From an uncultured bacterium (GTDB lineage Bacteria; Cyanobacteriota; Vampirovibrionia; Gastranaerophilales; Gastranaerophilaceae): a stretch of DNA of 40,358 nucleotides. This document shows positions 15,666 through 22,747 of this stretch, in pieces. The first letter of the stretch is position 1, and the number at the start of each line of letters is the position of its first letter. Made by a program: the position numbers and the translations under genes. The stretch lies in NCBI GenBank assembly GCA_902794035.1, contig CADBFN010000017.1, positions 1-40,358 on the forward strand. The letters are read 5' to 3'. The notes beneath the pieces are model-generated. The model ran no database searches and had not been told where the DNA came from. It was given only the letters and a program-made list of their open reading frames with translations.

Positions 15666-16631
15666 TTGAGTGAGGATATAAATTTTAATCCCGAATTTGT
15701 GGTAAAAGAGGCTAAACTTCTTGAAAATACAGATTATAAATCAGTTATTACACAAATAGACAATCTGAAATCGAAATATAATGGTGAACATTTGGTTTCA
15801 ATATATAATTATCTGCTTTCAAAATCGCAGAGTCCCGATATACTTATGCACCTTATCAGATTGTGTGATGAACACAGAAACCCTTCTACTTTAGAGTTTT
15901 TAGTGGATTTGCTTCTGCTGAGAAATATTAATAGTGAAGAAGAGGATATTAAAGAAAAATTTTTGAACGTCAGAATAATGTGTGCCAAAGCAATAGGAAA
16001 CCAAAAAAATACTGACGTTGTATCCTCTCTTTTATATTGTTTGCATAATAAAAATGAAAATTACAGAATAAGATTAGCCTGTGCAGACGCATTAGGCAGA
16101 ATTGGAGACCGGTATGCTGTTGCACCTTTGATAGAAGTTGCGAAAGATGAAACCGAAAAATCAATATACTTAAGAGAAAGTGCAGTCAGCGCACTCGGGT
16201 TACTGGGGGATGAACGAGCCTTAGATCCTTTGGTGCATATTTTGGAAACAAAACAGGGAATCATGGACAAATTTTCATTTCTGAAAGAACGTGCAATTGA
16301 AGTATTGAATAAAATTGGTTTCGGAGGAAATGAAAGGGTATTTAAAGCAATAAAATCGTCATTATCTGACCAATCACCTCAGGTCAGAATAGAAGCAATT
16401 GAAGCACTGATGAACAGCGAACACCCTGACTCTTACGATATTATAAAAAACGTACTTGATAACGACAATGACGAAGAAGTTAAGAAAAACGCACTGATTG
16501 CTCTATACAATTTAACAGACAGAAATATATTAGATGAAGTAATAGCTTCTGATAAATACTCTGATAAATTAAAAATGTCTGCAGTTGAAATCATAAATGA
16601 ATACGAAAGTGAAGAAGATAATGAAGAATAA
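15666..16631 (+). CDS. HEAT-repeat protein
   Basis: A 321-residue alpha-solenoid with at least five HEAT/PBS-lyase-like repeats, for example RLACADALGRIGDRYAVAPL, ESAVSALGLLGDERALDPL, ERAIEVLNKIG, VRIEAIEALMNSEHPDSYDI and VKKNALIALYNLTD. No signal peptide. It is probably a scaffold or an assembly or modification factor. The start is TTG 15666 with AGAGGG 7 nt upstream; no better start exists. The end overlaps queC by 11 nt, so both share a transcript and coupled translation. Confidence 0.85.
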   Translation: MSEDINFNPEFVVKEAKLLENTDYKSVITQIDNLKSKYNGEHLVSIYNYLLSKSQSPDILMHLIRLCDEHRNPSTLEFLVDLLLLRNINSEEEDIKEKFLNVRIMCAKAIGNQKNTDVVSSLLYCLHNKNENYRIRLACADALGRIGDRYAVAPLIEVAKDETEKSIYLRESAVSALGLLGDERALDPLVHILETKQGIMDKFSFLKERAIEVLNKIGFGGNERVFKAIKSSLSDQSPQVRIEAIEALMNSEHPDSYDIIKNVLDNDNDEEVKKNALIALYNLTDRNILDEVIASDKYSDKLKMSAVEIINEYESEEDNEE

Positions 16632-17292
16632 ATCTATAATATTATTATCCGGCGGATTAGATTCGCTGGTAAGTCTCGGACTGGCAAAAGAGGAACTTAA
16701 TATAACATTAGCCATTACTTTTGATTACGGGCAGAAATCCGCTAATGACGAGATCTCAGCTTCAGAAAAGATCTGCAAATATTATAATTTGAAGCATGAA
16801 ATTATAAAACTCGATTTTCTTGAAAAAATTACAAATACAGCGCTTGTATCTTCATCACAAATCCCTTCCGGACAATCTCTGAAAGATGAAAAACAAAGCG
16901 CCAAATCCGTATGGGTTCCAAATAGGAACGGTTTATTTTTGAATATCGCAGGGGCATATGCAGATTCTTTTGGCTATAATCACATTGTAATTGGGGCAAA
17001 CAAAGAAGAAGCACAAACTTTCCCTGATAATACAAAAGAATTTATAGATTCTGTAAATCAGGAATTTAAACATTCTACAAATGTACACCCCAAAGTTGTT
17101 ACACCCTTGATAAATTATGTAAAAAATGATATAGTCATGTTGGCTTTGTCTAATAATATACCGCTTGAATTAACTATGAGTTGTTATCAGGGCGGTGGTA
17201 GGCATTGCGGGATATGTGAGTCATGCACAAGATTAAAGCATGCTCTGGAATTTAACAACGCAAACGAATATATAGAAAAGATTTTTGGTTAA
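16621..17292 (+). CDS. queC: 7-cyano-7-deazaguanine synthase
   Basis: ATP-dependent conversion of 7-carboxy-7-deazaguanine and ammonia to preQ0 in queuosine synthesis. At 223 residues it is of normal length. Visible are the PP-loop LLSGGLDSLVSL (SGGxDS), FDYGQKSANDE, VPNRNGLFLNIA, GANKEEAQTFPD, and a C-terminal zinc site C...CGICESC (CYQGGGRHCGICESCTR). I chose ATG 16621 rather than 16597: it gives the typical short N-terminus and an 11-nt overlap with the HEAT gene. queD lies far away at 39011; queE is not in the window. Confidence 0.96.
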   Translation: MKNKSIILLSGGLDSLVSLGLAKEELNITLAITFDYGQKSANDEISASEKICKYYNLKHEIIKLDFLEKITNTALVSSSQIPSGQSLKDEKQSAKSVWVPNRNGLFLNIAGAYADSFGYNHIVIGANKEEAQTFPDNTKEFIDSVNQEFKHSTNVHPKVVTPLINYVKNDIVMLALSNNIPLELTMSCYQGGGRHCGICESCTRLKHALEFNNANEYIEKIFG

Positions 17293-17296
17293 ACTA

Positions 17297-17851
17297 ATGA
17301 AAACTTTATATATAGACAAAGAAATAAAATATATCGGGTCGCAGCTTGCCCCTCACTGGATTTACAAAAATTTTAAAATTCAGGGAGATGCGATTGTCGC
17401 CTTTTGCGGTGAATGCGAAGTTAAATTGTCAGAAATGGTTGATATTGAAGATGTAATTAATAAAGAACCGATTTACAGCAAATACATGCTAAGTTTTATT
17501 TCGGAACAATTCAATACTGAGCTTGTTGAAGGAGTATTTCGCCAAAGATTGTTAATAACTATCATAAAAGAAACGCTTGAAAAAAGAGGCTTCAAAGCAG
17601 AAAGAAACGGAGATGATTTGTTTGTAAATAACAAAAAATTATCGGTTTCAATCGCGACTAAATCTCTTACATCAGTACTAATCCATACCGGATTAAATAT
17701 ATTATCTCAGAATGCACCGATTGATGTATCAGGATTAGAAAGTGACATGGGAATAAAAGACATAAAAGAATTTGCAAAAGAAGTAATGGAGAGATATTCT
17801 CTTGAACTTGAGGACATTATACTTGCAAGTACAAAGGTCAGAGGTGTTTAA
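17297..17851 (+). CDS. DUF366 family protein
   Basis: A 184-residue protein matching what I recall of DUF366: SQLAPHWIYKNFKIQGDAIV, AFCGECEVKLSEMVDIEDVI, then KYMLSFISEQFN and FRQRLLITI. No biochemical role is known to me. It follows queC by 4 nt, so a link to deazapurine or tRNA metabolism is possible but only contextual. I chose ATG 17297 over TTG 17285, which lies inside queC. Its TAA overlaps the ATG of the SPOR gene as TAATG. Confidence 0.7.
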   Translation: MKTLYIDKEIKYIGSQLAPHWIYKNFKIQGDAIVAFCGECEVKLSEMVDIEDVINKEPIYSKYMLSFISEQFNTELVEGVFRQRLLITIIKETLEKRGFKAERNGDDLFVNNKKLSVSIATKSLTSVLIHTGLNILSQNAPIDVSGLESDMGIKDIKEFAKEVMERYSLELEDIILASTKVRGV

Positions 17852-18591
17852 TGTTAAAAAATACAGGCAGAGCAAAATCCAACAGAGAACCATCTAACAA
17901 CAACGGAACTCATTTTTCTTATGAAGATTACAGAAAAAAAGTTAAAAAGACTTCATACAAAGATTTTATTGTATTCTTGTCAGTACTGATAATCGGCATA
18001 CTTATTTTCTTAGGATTTGCAAAGATTTTATCACCTAATGTAGATGTTGAAATTGCAGATAAAGAAGAATATTCGGATATAGAAGAGGATAACACGCAAC
18101 AGGGAGTAATAGACGAACGCCTGAAACACTTGCAGGCAGAAGACGATGCAAAAGCAGAGGAATCTCCAAAAGAAGATTCATTATTTGTTCCTGAATTAGA
18201 TGAAGCGATTGTTCTTCCTACACAAATCAAGAAAACTATCGGCGAAATGGAAGACGAAATGCTTAATGACAAAAATATAAAGGAAAAAGTTGAGGCTCCT
18301 AAAAAAGAAAATCCGACAGACATTAAACCTCCTGCACATCACGAAACAAAAGCACCTGCACCTGTTGCCGTTTCATCATACAGGGTTGTGGTAGGAAGTT
18401 ATGCAACAGAAAAACAAGCCGAAGTTGCTAAATCAATAATGTCAGATGCAGGACTGGGAGTAAATCCTATAATAAAGAATATTGGCGGAACTTACACACT
18501 GCAGGTCGGGGTATTTTCTACAAAAGAAAAAGCTCAGCAATCTGTTAATAATCTGCTGAAAAATAATTTCCCTGCAAGAATTTCAGAATAA
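17851..18591 (+). CDS. SPOR-domain envelope protein
   Basis: A 246-residue protein: cytoplasmic N-terminus (HFSYEDYRKKVKKTSYKDF), one membrane helix (about residues 40-61), an acidic then Pro/Ala-rich periplasmic linker, and a C-terminal SPOR domain (about 172-246: YRVVVGSYATEKQAEVAKSI, then YTLQVGVFSTKEKAQQSVNN). SPOR domains bind denuded septal peptidoglycan, so a role in division or wall turnover is likely. It is coupled to DUF366 by TAATG. Confidence 0.88.
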   Translation: MLKNTGRAKSNREPSNNNGTHFSYEDYRKKVKKTSYKDFIVFLSVLIIGILIFLGFAKILSPNVDVEIADKEEYSDIEEDNTQQGVIDERLKHLQAEDDAKAEESPKEDSLFVPELDEAIVLPTQIKKTIGEMEDEMLNDKNIKEKVEAPKKENPTDIKPPAHHETKAPAPVAVSSYRVVVGSYATEKQAEVAKSIMSDAGLGVNPIIKNIGGTYTLQVGVFSTKEKAQQSVNNLLKNNFPARISE

Positions 18592-18654
18592 TTTTATCAA
18601 TAGTTCGAATGCTACAAAAGCTCTCAGGACATGGGTTTTAGTATTGTTAATTTA

Positions 18655-18710
18655 TGTAACAATATATATTTTATATATCAAAAATATATAAAATATTGTT
18701 TTTATTTATT
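18655..18710 (+). terminator. Possible weak terminator after the SPOR gene
   Basis: A/T-only inverted repeat (CAATATATATTTTATATAT against ATATATAAAATATTG, with a few unpaired bases) followed by TTTTTATTTATTT. Weak because it has almost no GC pairs. Confidence 0.3.
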
Positions 18711-18746
18711 TATAGAGTGCTTAAGGTCTTACAAGGAGACAAAACT

Positions 18747-19394
18747 TTGGTAGATGAAAAAATAACAATTTCACCAACAGTAAAAACAGCTTTTCAAAAC
18801 TTTCGAACAGCTGTGAAAAGACTGCCTCATATGCAATCTAATAAGTCACATAAAACAGATGAAAACGATGCATATATGTCTTCCGGCGAAGATCCGCTTC
18901 CGCCTGATAAACGTTTGAGAGCGGCAGCTACAAAATTAAATGCAGAAAATGAACTTACATTAGCTGTTGTAACCAACTATTGTGCAGAATTAGATAACAA
19001 TTTAAATCTTCCGCAGATGTATAGCGCATATCAAAACTACAAATTAGACGATCTGGAGCTTACACCAACATCAGAAAATACAGTTCAAACTTCATATAAA
19101 GGTAAGCAAATAGAAATCAAATATAGTTTGCTTGATGATGGAAGTAAGCAGTATGAAATAAATTACGAAGACGGTTCTAAGGTTAAATACGTTTCTTTTG
19201 CACAAGGCAGCAAAATGGAAATTAATGGTGAGGAATTTGAAATGCCGCAGGGTGCAGTTCTTGAAGAAAAATCTATTCCCGGCAAGGTTTTTAGCAAATT
19301 AATACAAACACCTGATATGAGAAGAAACTTTATAAATATGCCTGATATTTTAAATGAAGCAGAGCAAACCTTAAAAACGAATAATTCGGTATAA
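18747..19394 (+). CDS. Uncharacterised soluble protein
   Basis: A 215-residue protein, family not recognised. The start is TTG 18747: AAGGAG stands 8 nt before it, and there is no nearby ATG. The N-terminal third is basic and helical (FQNFRTAVKRLPH), followed by DPLPPDKRLRAAATKLNAE. The middle holds a beta-rich stretch of paired short repeats (QIEIKYSLLDDGSKQYEIN, then YEDGSKVKYVSFAQGSKMEI). No signal peptide or membrane helix. It may be transcribed from its own promoter in the AT-rich gap upstream. Confidence 0.65.
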   Translation: MVDEKITISPTVKTAFQNFRTAVKRLPHMQSNKSHKTDENDAYMSSGEDPLPPDKRLRAAATKLNAENELTLAVVTNYCAELDNNLNLPQMYSAYQNYKLDDLELTPTSENTVQTSYKGKQIEIKYSLLDDGSKQYEINYEDGSKVKYVSFAQGSKMEINGEEFEMPQGAVLEEKSIPGKVFSKLIQTPDMRRNFINMPDILNEAEQTLKTNNSV

Positions 19395-19484
19395 ATAGCC
19401 TTTAATTTGAAGATTTTGTACGAAAACTGCTGTCATTAGCACAAAAATCGACAGTTGCTTAAGCAAGTAGCAAGTAGCAAGCAA

Positions 19485-19713
19485 GTAGGTTGGGTGAAAC
19501 CCAATAATAAATTTATAGTGCAATTATAGGGACAAAAAGAGCAAATGAGCGGATATTTTTGTTACCAAAACTGGACTTTCCGGACATTTATACTCACTCA
19601 ATTTCCGACCTTAATAAATCGGCAAAAGCTAGATTGCTTCGCCTTTACAGGCTCGCAATGACATTTTGAACTTCCGAGCAAATGTCCTGAAAAAAGGTAT
19701 TCACCCAACCTAC
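19485..19713. repeat. Nested inverted-repeat element (MITE-like), about 229 bp
   Basis: Perfect 14-nt terminal inverted repeats GTAGGTTGGGTGAA (19485-19498) and TTCACCCAACCTAC (19700-19713). Inside is a second pair, GGACATTT (19582-19589) and AAATGTCC (19680-19687), and a short palindromic unit at 19632-19664. It has no coding capacity. The nesting suggests a foldable, non-autonomous element. Confidence 0.65.
19632..19664. repeat. GTCATTGCGAG-family repeat unit
   Basis: Reads GATTGCTTCGCC then TTTACAGG then CTCGCAATGACA. Same family as the copies flanking the GIY-YIG gene. Confidence 0.6.
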
Positions 19714-19746
19714 GTACTTTTTTGCAACTTTTGCTCATTTTAGCAT

Positions 19747-19775
19747 AAAAAAAAACTTTCAGAAATCTCTAAAAG
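19747..19775 (-). terminator. Terminator of tRNA-fMet
   Basis: On the minus strand: 8-bp stem CTTTTAGA / TCTGAAAG (one G-T pair), loop GATT, followed by nine T. It starts about 14 nt after the tRNA CCA end. Confidence 0.75.
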
Positions 19776-19788
19776 CCTTTATTTTAAA

Positions 19789-19865
<77 letters not shown>

Positions 19866-19917
19866 TTATTTAGTTTACATTTGCGATTTACTCCTCGCAG
19901 TCTGGTTCCCAGACTTT

Positions 19918-19957
19918 CCTCTCCTCGAACGATACTTAATCGTTCTCGTCGGCAGAG
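19918..19957. repeat. 40-nt structured repeat, copy A
   Basis: Flank CCTCTC, left arm CTCGAACGAT, loop ACTTA, right arm ATCGTTCTCG, flank TCGGCAGAG. Seven contiguous base pairs form around the loop. Copy B is at 21232-21271 with identical flanks and length. Confidence 0.65.
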
Positions 19958-20292
19958 TATCCCGCGATATTCAATTTATATATATAATACTATTACATAA
20001 TTTTTATTTTGCAAGTACTCATACTCTTAATATTTATTAACAAATCCGATAAGCAACTATAATAAGCATTTTTTAGTTTTATATAAACTTAAATTAATAC
20101 TTTAGAATTAATTTTTAATAATTAATGTTATTTGTTATAATGATTTGGGATTAATCCAAGTATAAATAAAAATTCAAATATTAATCATTATATTTAAAGA
20201 TGAATTTTACATATTTTAAAGGCATAAAGACAACATTTAGGAGAAATGGCATGACATAATTCAAAAAAATTTCAATAAAATCATTCAAATAA

Positions 20293-20321
20293 TTGACAAA
20301 ATTTGAAAATATGAGTATTAT
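20293..20321 (+). promoter_or_regulatory. Strong sigma-70-type promoter of the pilin-like gene
   Basis: TTGACA (20293-20298), a 17-nt spacer, TATTAT (20316-20321). AAGAAAGG stands about 10 nt before ATG 20379. Confidence 0.7.
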
Positions 20322-20378
20322 ACTTGTAAAGTAATACAAATTAGTTATAGTATTAAAAAAAAAGAAAGGTTATGAACT

Positions 20379-21155
20379 ATGAACAAAAAATTCGGTTTTA
20401 CTTTGGCGGAAGTATTGATTACTTTGGGTATCATCGGTGTAGTTGCTGCAATGACTATTCCTACATTGATTCAAAACACAAACAGTGTAAAATTCGCTAC
20501 TCAATTTAAAAAAGATATTTCAACATTATCTCAGGCAGCTTTGATGGCTCAGGCTCAGTATGATACTGACTATGCTACTACTACTCACAAATGCGGTGAT
20601 GTTCCGGATTCAAGTACAGGAGCAGCTGCAGGTGCTAAGCTTGCTGTAGGTGCTGAAACATTGTCAGCTGGCGGATATTCATCAATTTGCGCCATATTAA
20701 ACACAACATTAGCAGGTAAGACTGCTCTAGGTTTAGGTAGTTCAGTTAAGAGTTCAGCCGACTCATCAAAGAGCTATACTTGGGCTTCAAAGAAAACTTT
20801 AGGGGAATTATCTAATTATTATGTATATTCATTAGCTGACGGCTCCTTAGTTGGTGTAAATAAAGATGCCAAAGGTTGCTCTTTAGAAGTAGGTGCTACA
20901 CTTGATAACACTGTATTATCCGGAACTGGAGCTTTAAAAGATTGTGTTGGTTTTATTGATGTAAACGGTACAGCATTACCAAACAAAGAAACAGTATGTG
21001 AAACTGAGAACCAAACAGCATTGAATCCTTCAAGTTCTTGTACTGTAACAAGTAAAGCATCTCAAATAGGTGACTTATTCCCAGTCGTATTCCACGATGG
21101 TACAGTAGAACCTGCATCAAACGCTGCTAAAGCAGTTTTGACAAGAGGTAAATAA
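20379..21155 (+). CDS. Pilin-like protein (type IV/II pseudopilin class)
   Basis: A 258-residue prepilin. Leader MNKKFG is cleaved before FTLAEVLITLGIIGVVAA (Glu +5), the assembly and membrane helix. Then IPTLIQNTNSVKFATQFKKD, matching the truncated pilin-like gene at 1-489. The globular part is Ala/Ser/Thr/Gly-rich with six cysteines that could form disulfides, and ends in FHDGTVEPASNAAKAVLT. A strong promoter and a strong terminator make it a single-gene unit. Processing by a prepilin peptidase and export through a type IV pilus or type II-like machine are family knowledge; neither is encoded here. Its codon use is richer in GCT and GGT than its neighbours', as for a highly expressed protein. 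Confidence 0.9.
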   Translation: MNKKFGFTLAEVLITLGIIGVVAAMTIPTLIQNTNSVKFATQFKKDISTLSQAALMAQAQYDTDYATTTHKCGDVPDSSTGAAAGAKLAVGAETLSAGGYSSICAILNTTLAGKTALGLGSSVKSSADSSKSYTWASKKTLGELSNYYVYSLADGSLVGVNKDAKGCSLEVGATLDNTVLSGTGALKDCVGFIDVNGTALPNKETVCETENQTALNPSSSCTVTSKASQIGDLFPVVFHDGTVEPASNAAKAVLTRGK

Positions 21156-21175
21156 TTAAGTTTAACTTAATAATC

Positions 21176-21211
21176 AAAACAGAGAAGGACAATAGTTCTT
21201 CTCTGTTTTTT
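21176..21211 (+). terminator. Terminator of the pilin-like gene
   Basis: 15-bp stem AAAACAGAGAAGGAC / GTTCTTCTCTGTTTT (one G-T pair), loop AATA, ending in a T-run. Confidence 0.88.
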
Positions 21212-21231
21212 ATTTAAAACAGCTGGATTAT

Positions 21232-21271
21232 CCTCTCGAAAAACAATACTTGATTGTTTTTCTCGGCAGAG
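21232..21271. repeat. 40-nt structured repeat, copy B
   Basis: Flank CCTCTC, left arm GAAAAACAAT, loop ACTTG, right arm ATTGTTTTTC, flank TCGGCAGAG. The 10-bp stem is perfect. Same length and flanks as copy A (19918-19957), but the stem sequence differs in paired fashion. It lies 5 bp before the palindrome at 21277. Confidence 0.65.
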
Positions 21272-21276
21272 TGCTA

Positions 21277-21310
21277 TCACTCGCAATGACATAATGCATG
21301 TCGTTGCGAG
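21277..21310. repeat. Palindromic repeat flanking the GIY-YIG gene, left copy
   Basis: 34 nt identical to 21721-21754. It contains CTCGCAATGACAT, AATGC, ATGTCGTTGCGAG, a 13-bp stem with one G-T pair. The repeat family extends to about 21340 (GATTGACCGACGAAGCAACC). Confidence 0.85.
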
Positions 21311-21322
21311 AAGGTCAAAGGA

Positions 21323-21351
21323 TTGACCGACGAAGCAACCCAGCCTATAAT
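21323..21351 (+). promoter_or_regulatory. Promoter of the GIY-YIG gene, leaderless geometry
   Basis: TTGACC (21323-21328), a 17-nt spacer, TATAAT (21346-21351), then exactly 6 nt to ATG 21358. The -35 lies inside the repeat extension. Confidence 0.65.
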
Positions 21352-21357
21352 ACGATT

Positions 21358-21654
21358 ATGAGCGTATCAAATCAATATTATGTTTATATTTTATTCAGTA
21401 AAAAGAATGGTACTCTATATGTTGGTGTAACTTCCGACCTTGCCAACAGAGTTTGGCAACACAAAAATAAATTAGTAAAAGGATTTACTCATAAATATAG
21501 TGTTGATAAATTGGGTTATTATGAAGTATCTAATGATATTAATTCTGCAATAGCAAGAGAAAAACAACTAAAAGGTGGTAGTCGTAAAGCAAAACTTGAT
21601 TTGATAGAAATACACAATCCTAATTGGAATGATTTGTACTATGAAATAATTTAA
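21358..21654 (+). CDS. GIY-YIG nuclease family protein, between palindromic repeats
   Basis: A 98-residue single-domain GIY-YIG protein of the small UvrC-like (COG2827/YhbQ) type. YYVYILFSKKNGTLYVGVTS carries the YVY...YVG core, followed by LANRVWQHKN (conserved Arg and His), KYSVDKLGYYE, AREKQLKGGSRKAKLDLIE (catalytic Glu region) and NPNWNDLYYE. I chose ATG 21358 because a -35/-10 pair stands 6 nt before it; the frame could extend to ATG 21298, but those 20 codons are repeat DNA. It is flanked by identical 34-nt palindromes (21277, 21721), suggesting it belongs to a mobile repeat unit. Cellular role unknown. Confidence 0.88.
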   Translation: MSVSNQYYVYILFSKKNGTLYVGVTSDLANRVWQHKNKLVKGFTHKYSVDKLGYYEVSNDINSAIAREKQLKGGSRKAKLDLIEIHNPNWNDLYYEII

Positions 21655-21663
21655 AATAGCTGG

Positions 21664-21690
21664 ATTGCTTCGCTTCGCTCGCAATGACAT
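21664..21690. repeat. GTCATTGCGAG-family repeat unit, right side, inner
   Basis: GGATTGCTTCGCTTCG then CTCGCAATGACATG, directly after the GIY-YIG stop. It is preceded by TAGCTGG, comparable to CAGCTGGATT on the left side (21220). Confidence 0.65.
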
Positions 21691-21720
21691 GATTTGATAG
21701 CCGGATTACTTCGCTTCGCT

Positions 21721-21754
21721 TCACTCGCAATGACATAATGCATGTCGTTGCGAG
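21721..21754. repeat. Palindromic repeat flanking the GIY-YIG gene, right copy
   Basis: 34 nt identical to 21277-21310. Preceded by GCCGGATTACTTCGCTTCGC (21702-21721), another family unit. The rsmH promoter lies about 40 bp further on. Confidence 0.85.
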
Positions 21755-21789
21755 CGATAGCACCCTGCCTCACAATAATATGTTGTTCA

Positions 21790-21798
21790 TGCTAATAT
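21790..21798 (+). promoter_or_regulatory. rsmH promoter, leaderless geometry
   Basis: Extended -10: TGC then TAATAT (21793-21798), exactly 6 nt before ATG 21805. No clear -35 and no ribosome site. Confidence 0.5.
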
Positions 21799-21804
21799 AA
21801 CTAT

Positions 21805-22740
21805 ATGCAGAATTTTAATCATTATACAGTTATGAAAAACGAAGCCGTTGATGCCCTAAACTGCCAAAACGGTAAAATTTATGTAGATTGTACGCTTGGC
21901 GGAGGGGGGCATAGCGAACTCATATTGCAAAGAATTTCGCCCAATGGGCGTCTTATTGCTTTTGACATAGACCAGGACGCAATTGATGCCGCATCTGAGA
22001 GATTAAAAGATTACAAAAACTTAACAATTGTAAAATCTTCTTACACAAATATTAAACAAGTGTTACATAATTTGGGGATAGAAAAGATTACCGGAGGAGT
22101 TTTGTTTGATTTGGGCGCGTCTTACCACCAACTGACAAAGCAGGAAAGAGGTTTTTCATTTTCCAAAGAAGCCCCTCTTGATATGCGTTTTAACAAAGAG
22201 GCTGATTTTAGTGCTTATGATGTTGTTAATACCTACAAAGAAGAAGATTTGGTCCGTATATTTTCAGAATATGGAGAAGAACATTTTTCAAAACGGATTG
22301 CTAAAGAAATTGTTACAAAAAGAAAAATTAAAAAGATTGAAACCACAACAGAACTTTCTGATTTAATTATAAACTGCACTCCTCATGTAAAATCCAAAGT
22401 TCACCCTGCAACAAGGGTTTTTCAGGCTATAAGAATTGAAGTAAACAGTGAGTTACAAAATGTTAAACAGACATTAAATGATATATTGGATTTATTGGAA
22501 TTTAATGCTATAATCAGTGTAATAAGTTTTCATTCTCTTGAAGACAGAATAGTAAAACAAATATTCAAGTATAATTCTACCCGTTGTCATTGTGACAAAA
22601 CTCAGGCGATTTGCAACTGTCCGCCACCAATGCTTGAATTAGTGAATAAAAAACCAATAATCGCATCAGAAAAAGAAATTAAAGAAAACCCGCCTTCAAG
22701 AAGTGCAAAACTAAGGGTCGCAAAATATATAAAAAAGTAG
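21805..22740 (+). CDS. rsmH: 16S rRNA (cytosine(1402)-N(4))-methyltransferase
   Basis: SAM-dependent N4-methylation of C1402 in 16S rRNA. At 311 residues it is of normal length. Visible are HYTVMKNEAVDAL, the SAM site DCTLGGGGHSELIL, FDIDQDAIDAA, GVLFDLGASYHQLT (usually DLGVSSxQLD), RGFSFSKEAPLDMRF, HPATRVFQAIRIEVN, ISFHSLEDRIVKQIFK, a Cys pair region CHCDKTQAICNC, and NPPSRSAKLRVAKY. It starts without a ribosome site. It heads a likely division and envelope operon, with an FtsL-like gene 7 nt after it. Confidence 0.96.
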   Translation: MQNFNHYTVMKNEAVDALNCQNGKIYVDCTLGGGGHSELILQRISPNGRLIAFDIDQDAIDAASERLKDYKNLTIVKSSYTNIKQVLHNLGIEKITGGVLFDLGASYHQLTKQERGFSFSKEAPLDMRFNKEADFSAYDVVNTYKEEDLVRIFSEYGEEHFSKRIAKEIVTKRKIKKIETTTELSDLIINCTPHVKSKVHPATRVFQAIRIEVNSELQNVKQTLNDILDLLEFNAIISVISFHSLEDRIVKQIFKYNSTRCHCDKTQAICNCPPPMLELVNKKPIIASEKEIKENPPSRSAKLRVAKYIKK

Positions 22741-22747
22741 AAAGTAT

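Larger units (their letters stand above)
19395..19788. other. Gene-free, repeat-rich stretch
   Basis: No convincing ORF. Contents: a tandem AGCAAGTAGCAAGTAGCAAG stretch (19461-19483), a nested inverted-repeat element (19485-19713) with a GTCATTGCGAG-family unit inside (19632-19664), and the terminator of tRNA-fMet (19747-19775). Confidence 0.7.
19866..20378. other. Gene-free stretch between tRNA-fMet and the pilin-like gene
   Basis: The first 100 bp upstream of the tRNA hold three small hairpins, including AGTCTGG-TTC-CCAGACT (19899-19915) and the structured repeat at 19918-19957, ending in a copy of ATCCCGCG (19959-19966). The rest (about 19970-20290) is very AT-rich, without an ORF I can support. 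The pilin promoter is at 20293-20321. Confidence 0.7.

Noticed and set aside
19461-19485. Tandem AGCAAGT units as a CRISPR remnant
   Set aside because: Units are 6-8 nt, have no spacers and no cas gene is near; a simple tandem expansion is enough.
19870-19967. RNase P-like RNA on minus (GAGGAAAGTCTGGG)
   Set aside because: Only this short segment resembles RNase P RNA; the stretch is about 100 nt and lacks the other conserved blocks, while hairpins and a duplicated tRNA end explain it as repeat DNA.
21298-21357. Longer GIY-YIG product starting at ATG 21298
   Set aside because: These 20 codons are palindromic repeat sequence and overlap the -35/-10 pair; the start at 21358 gives the normal family N-terminus.
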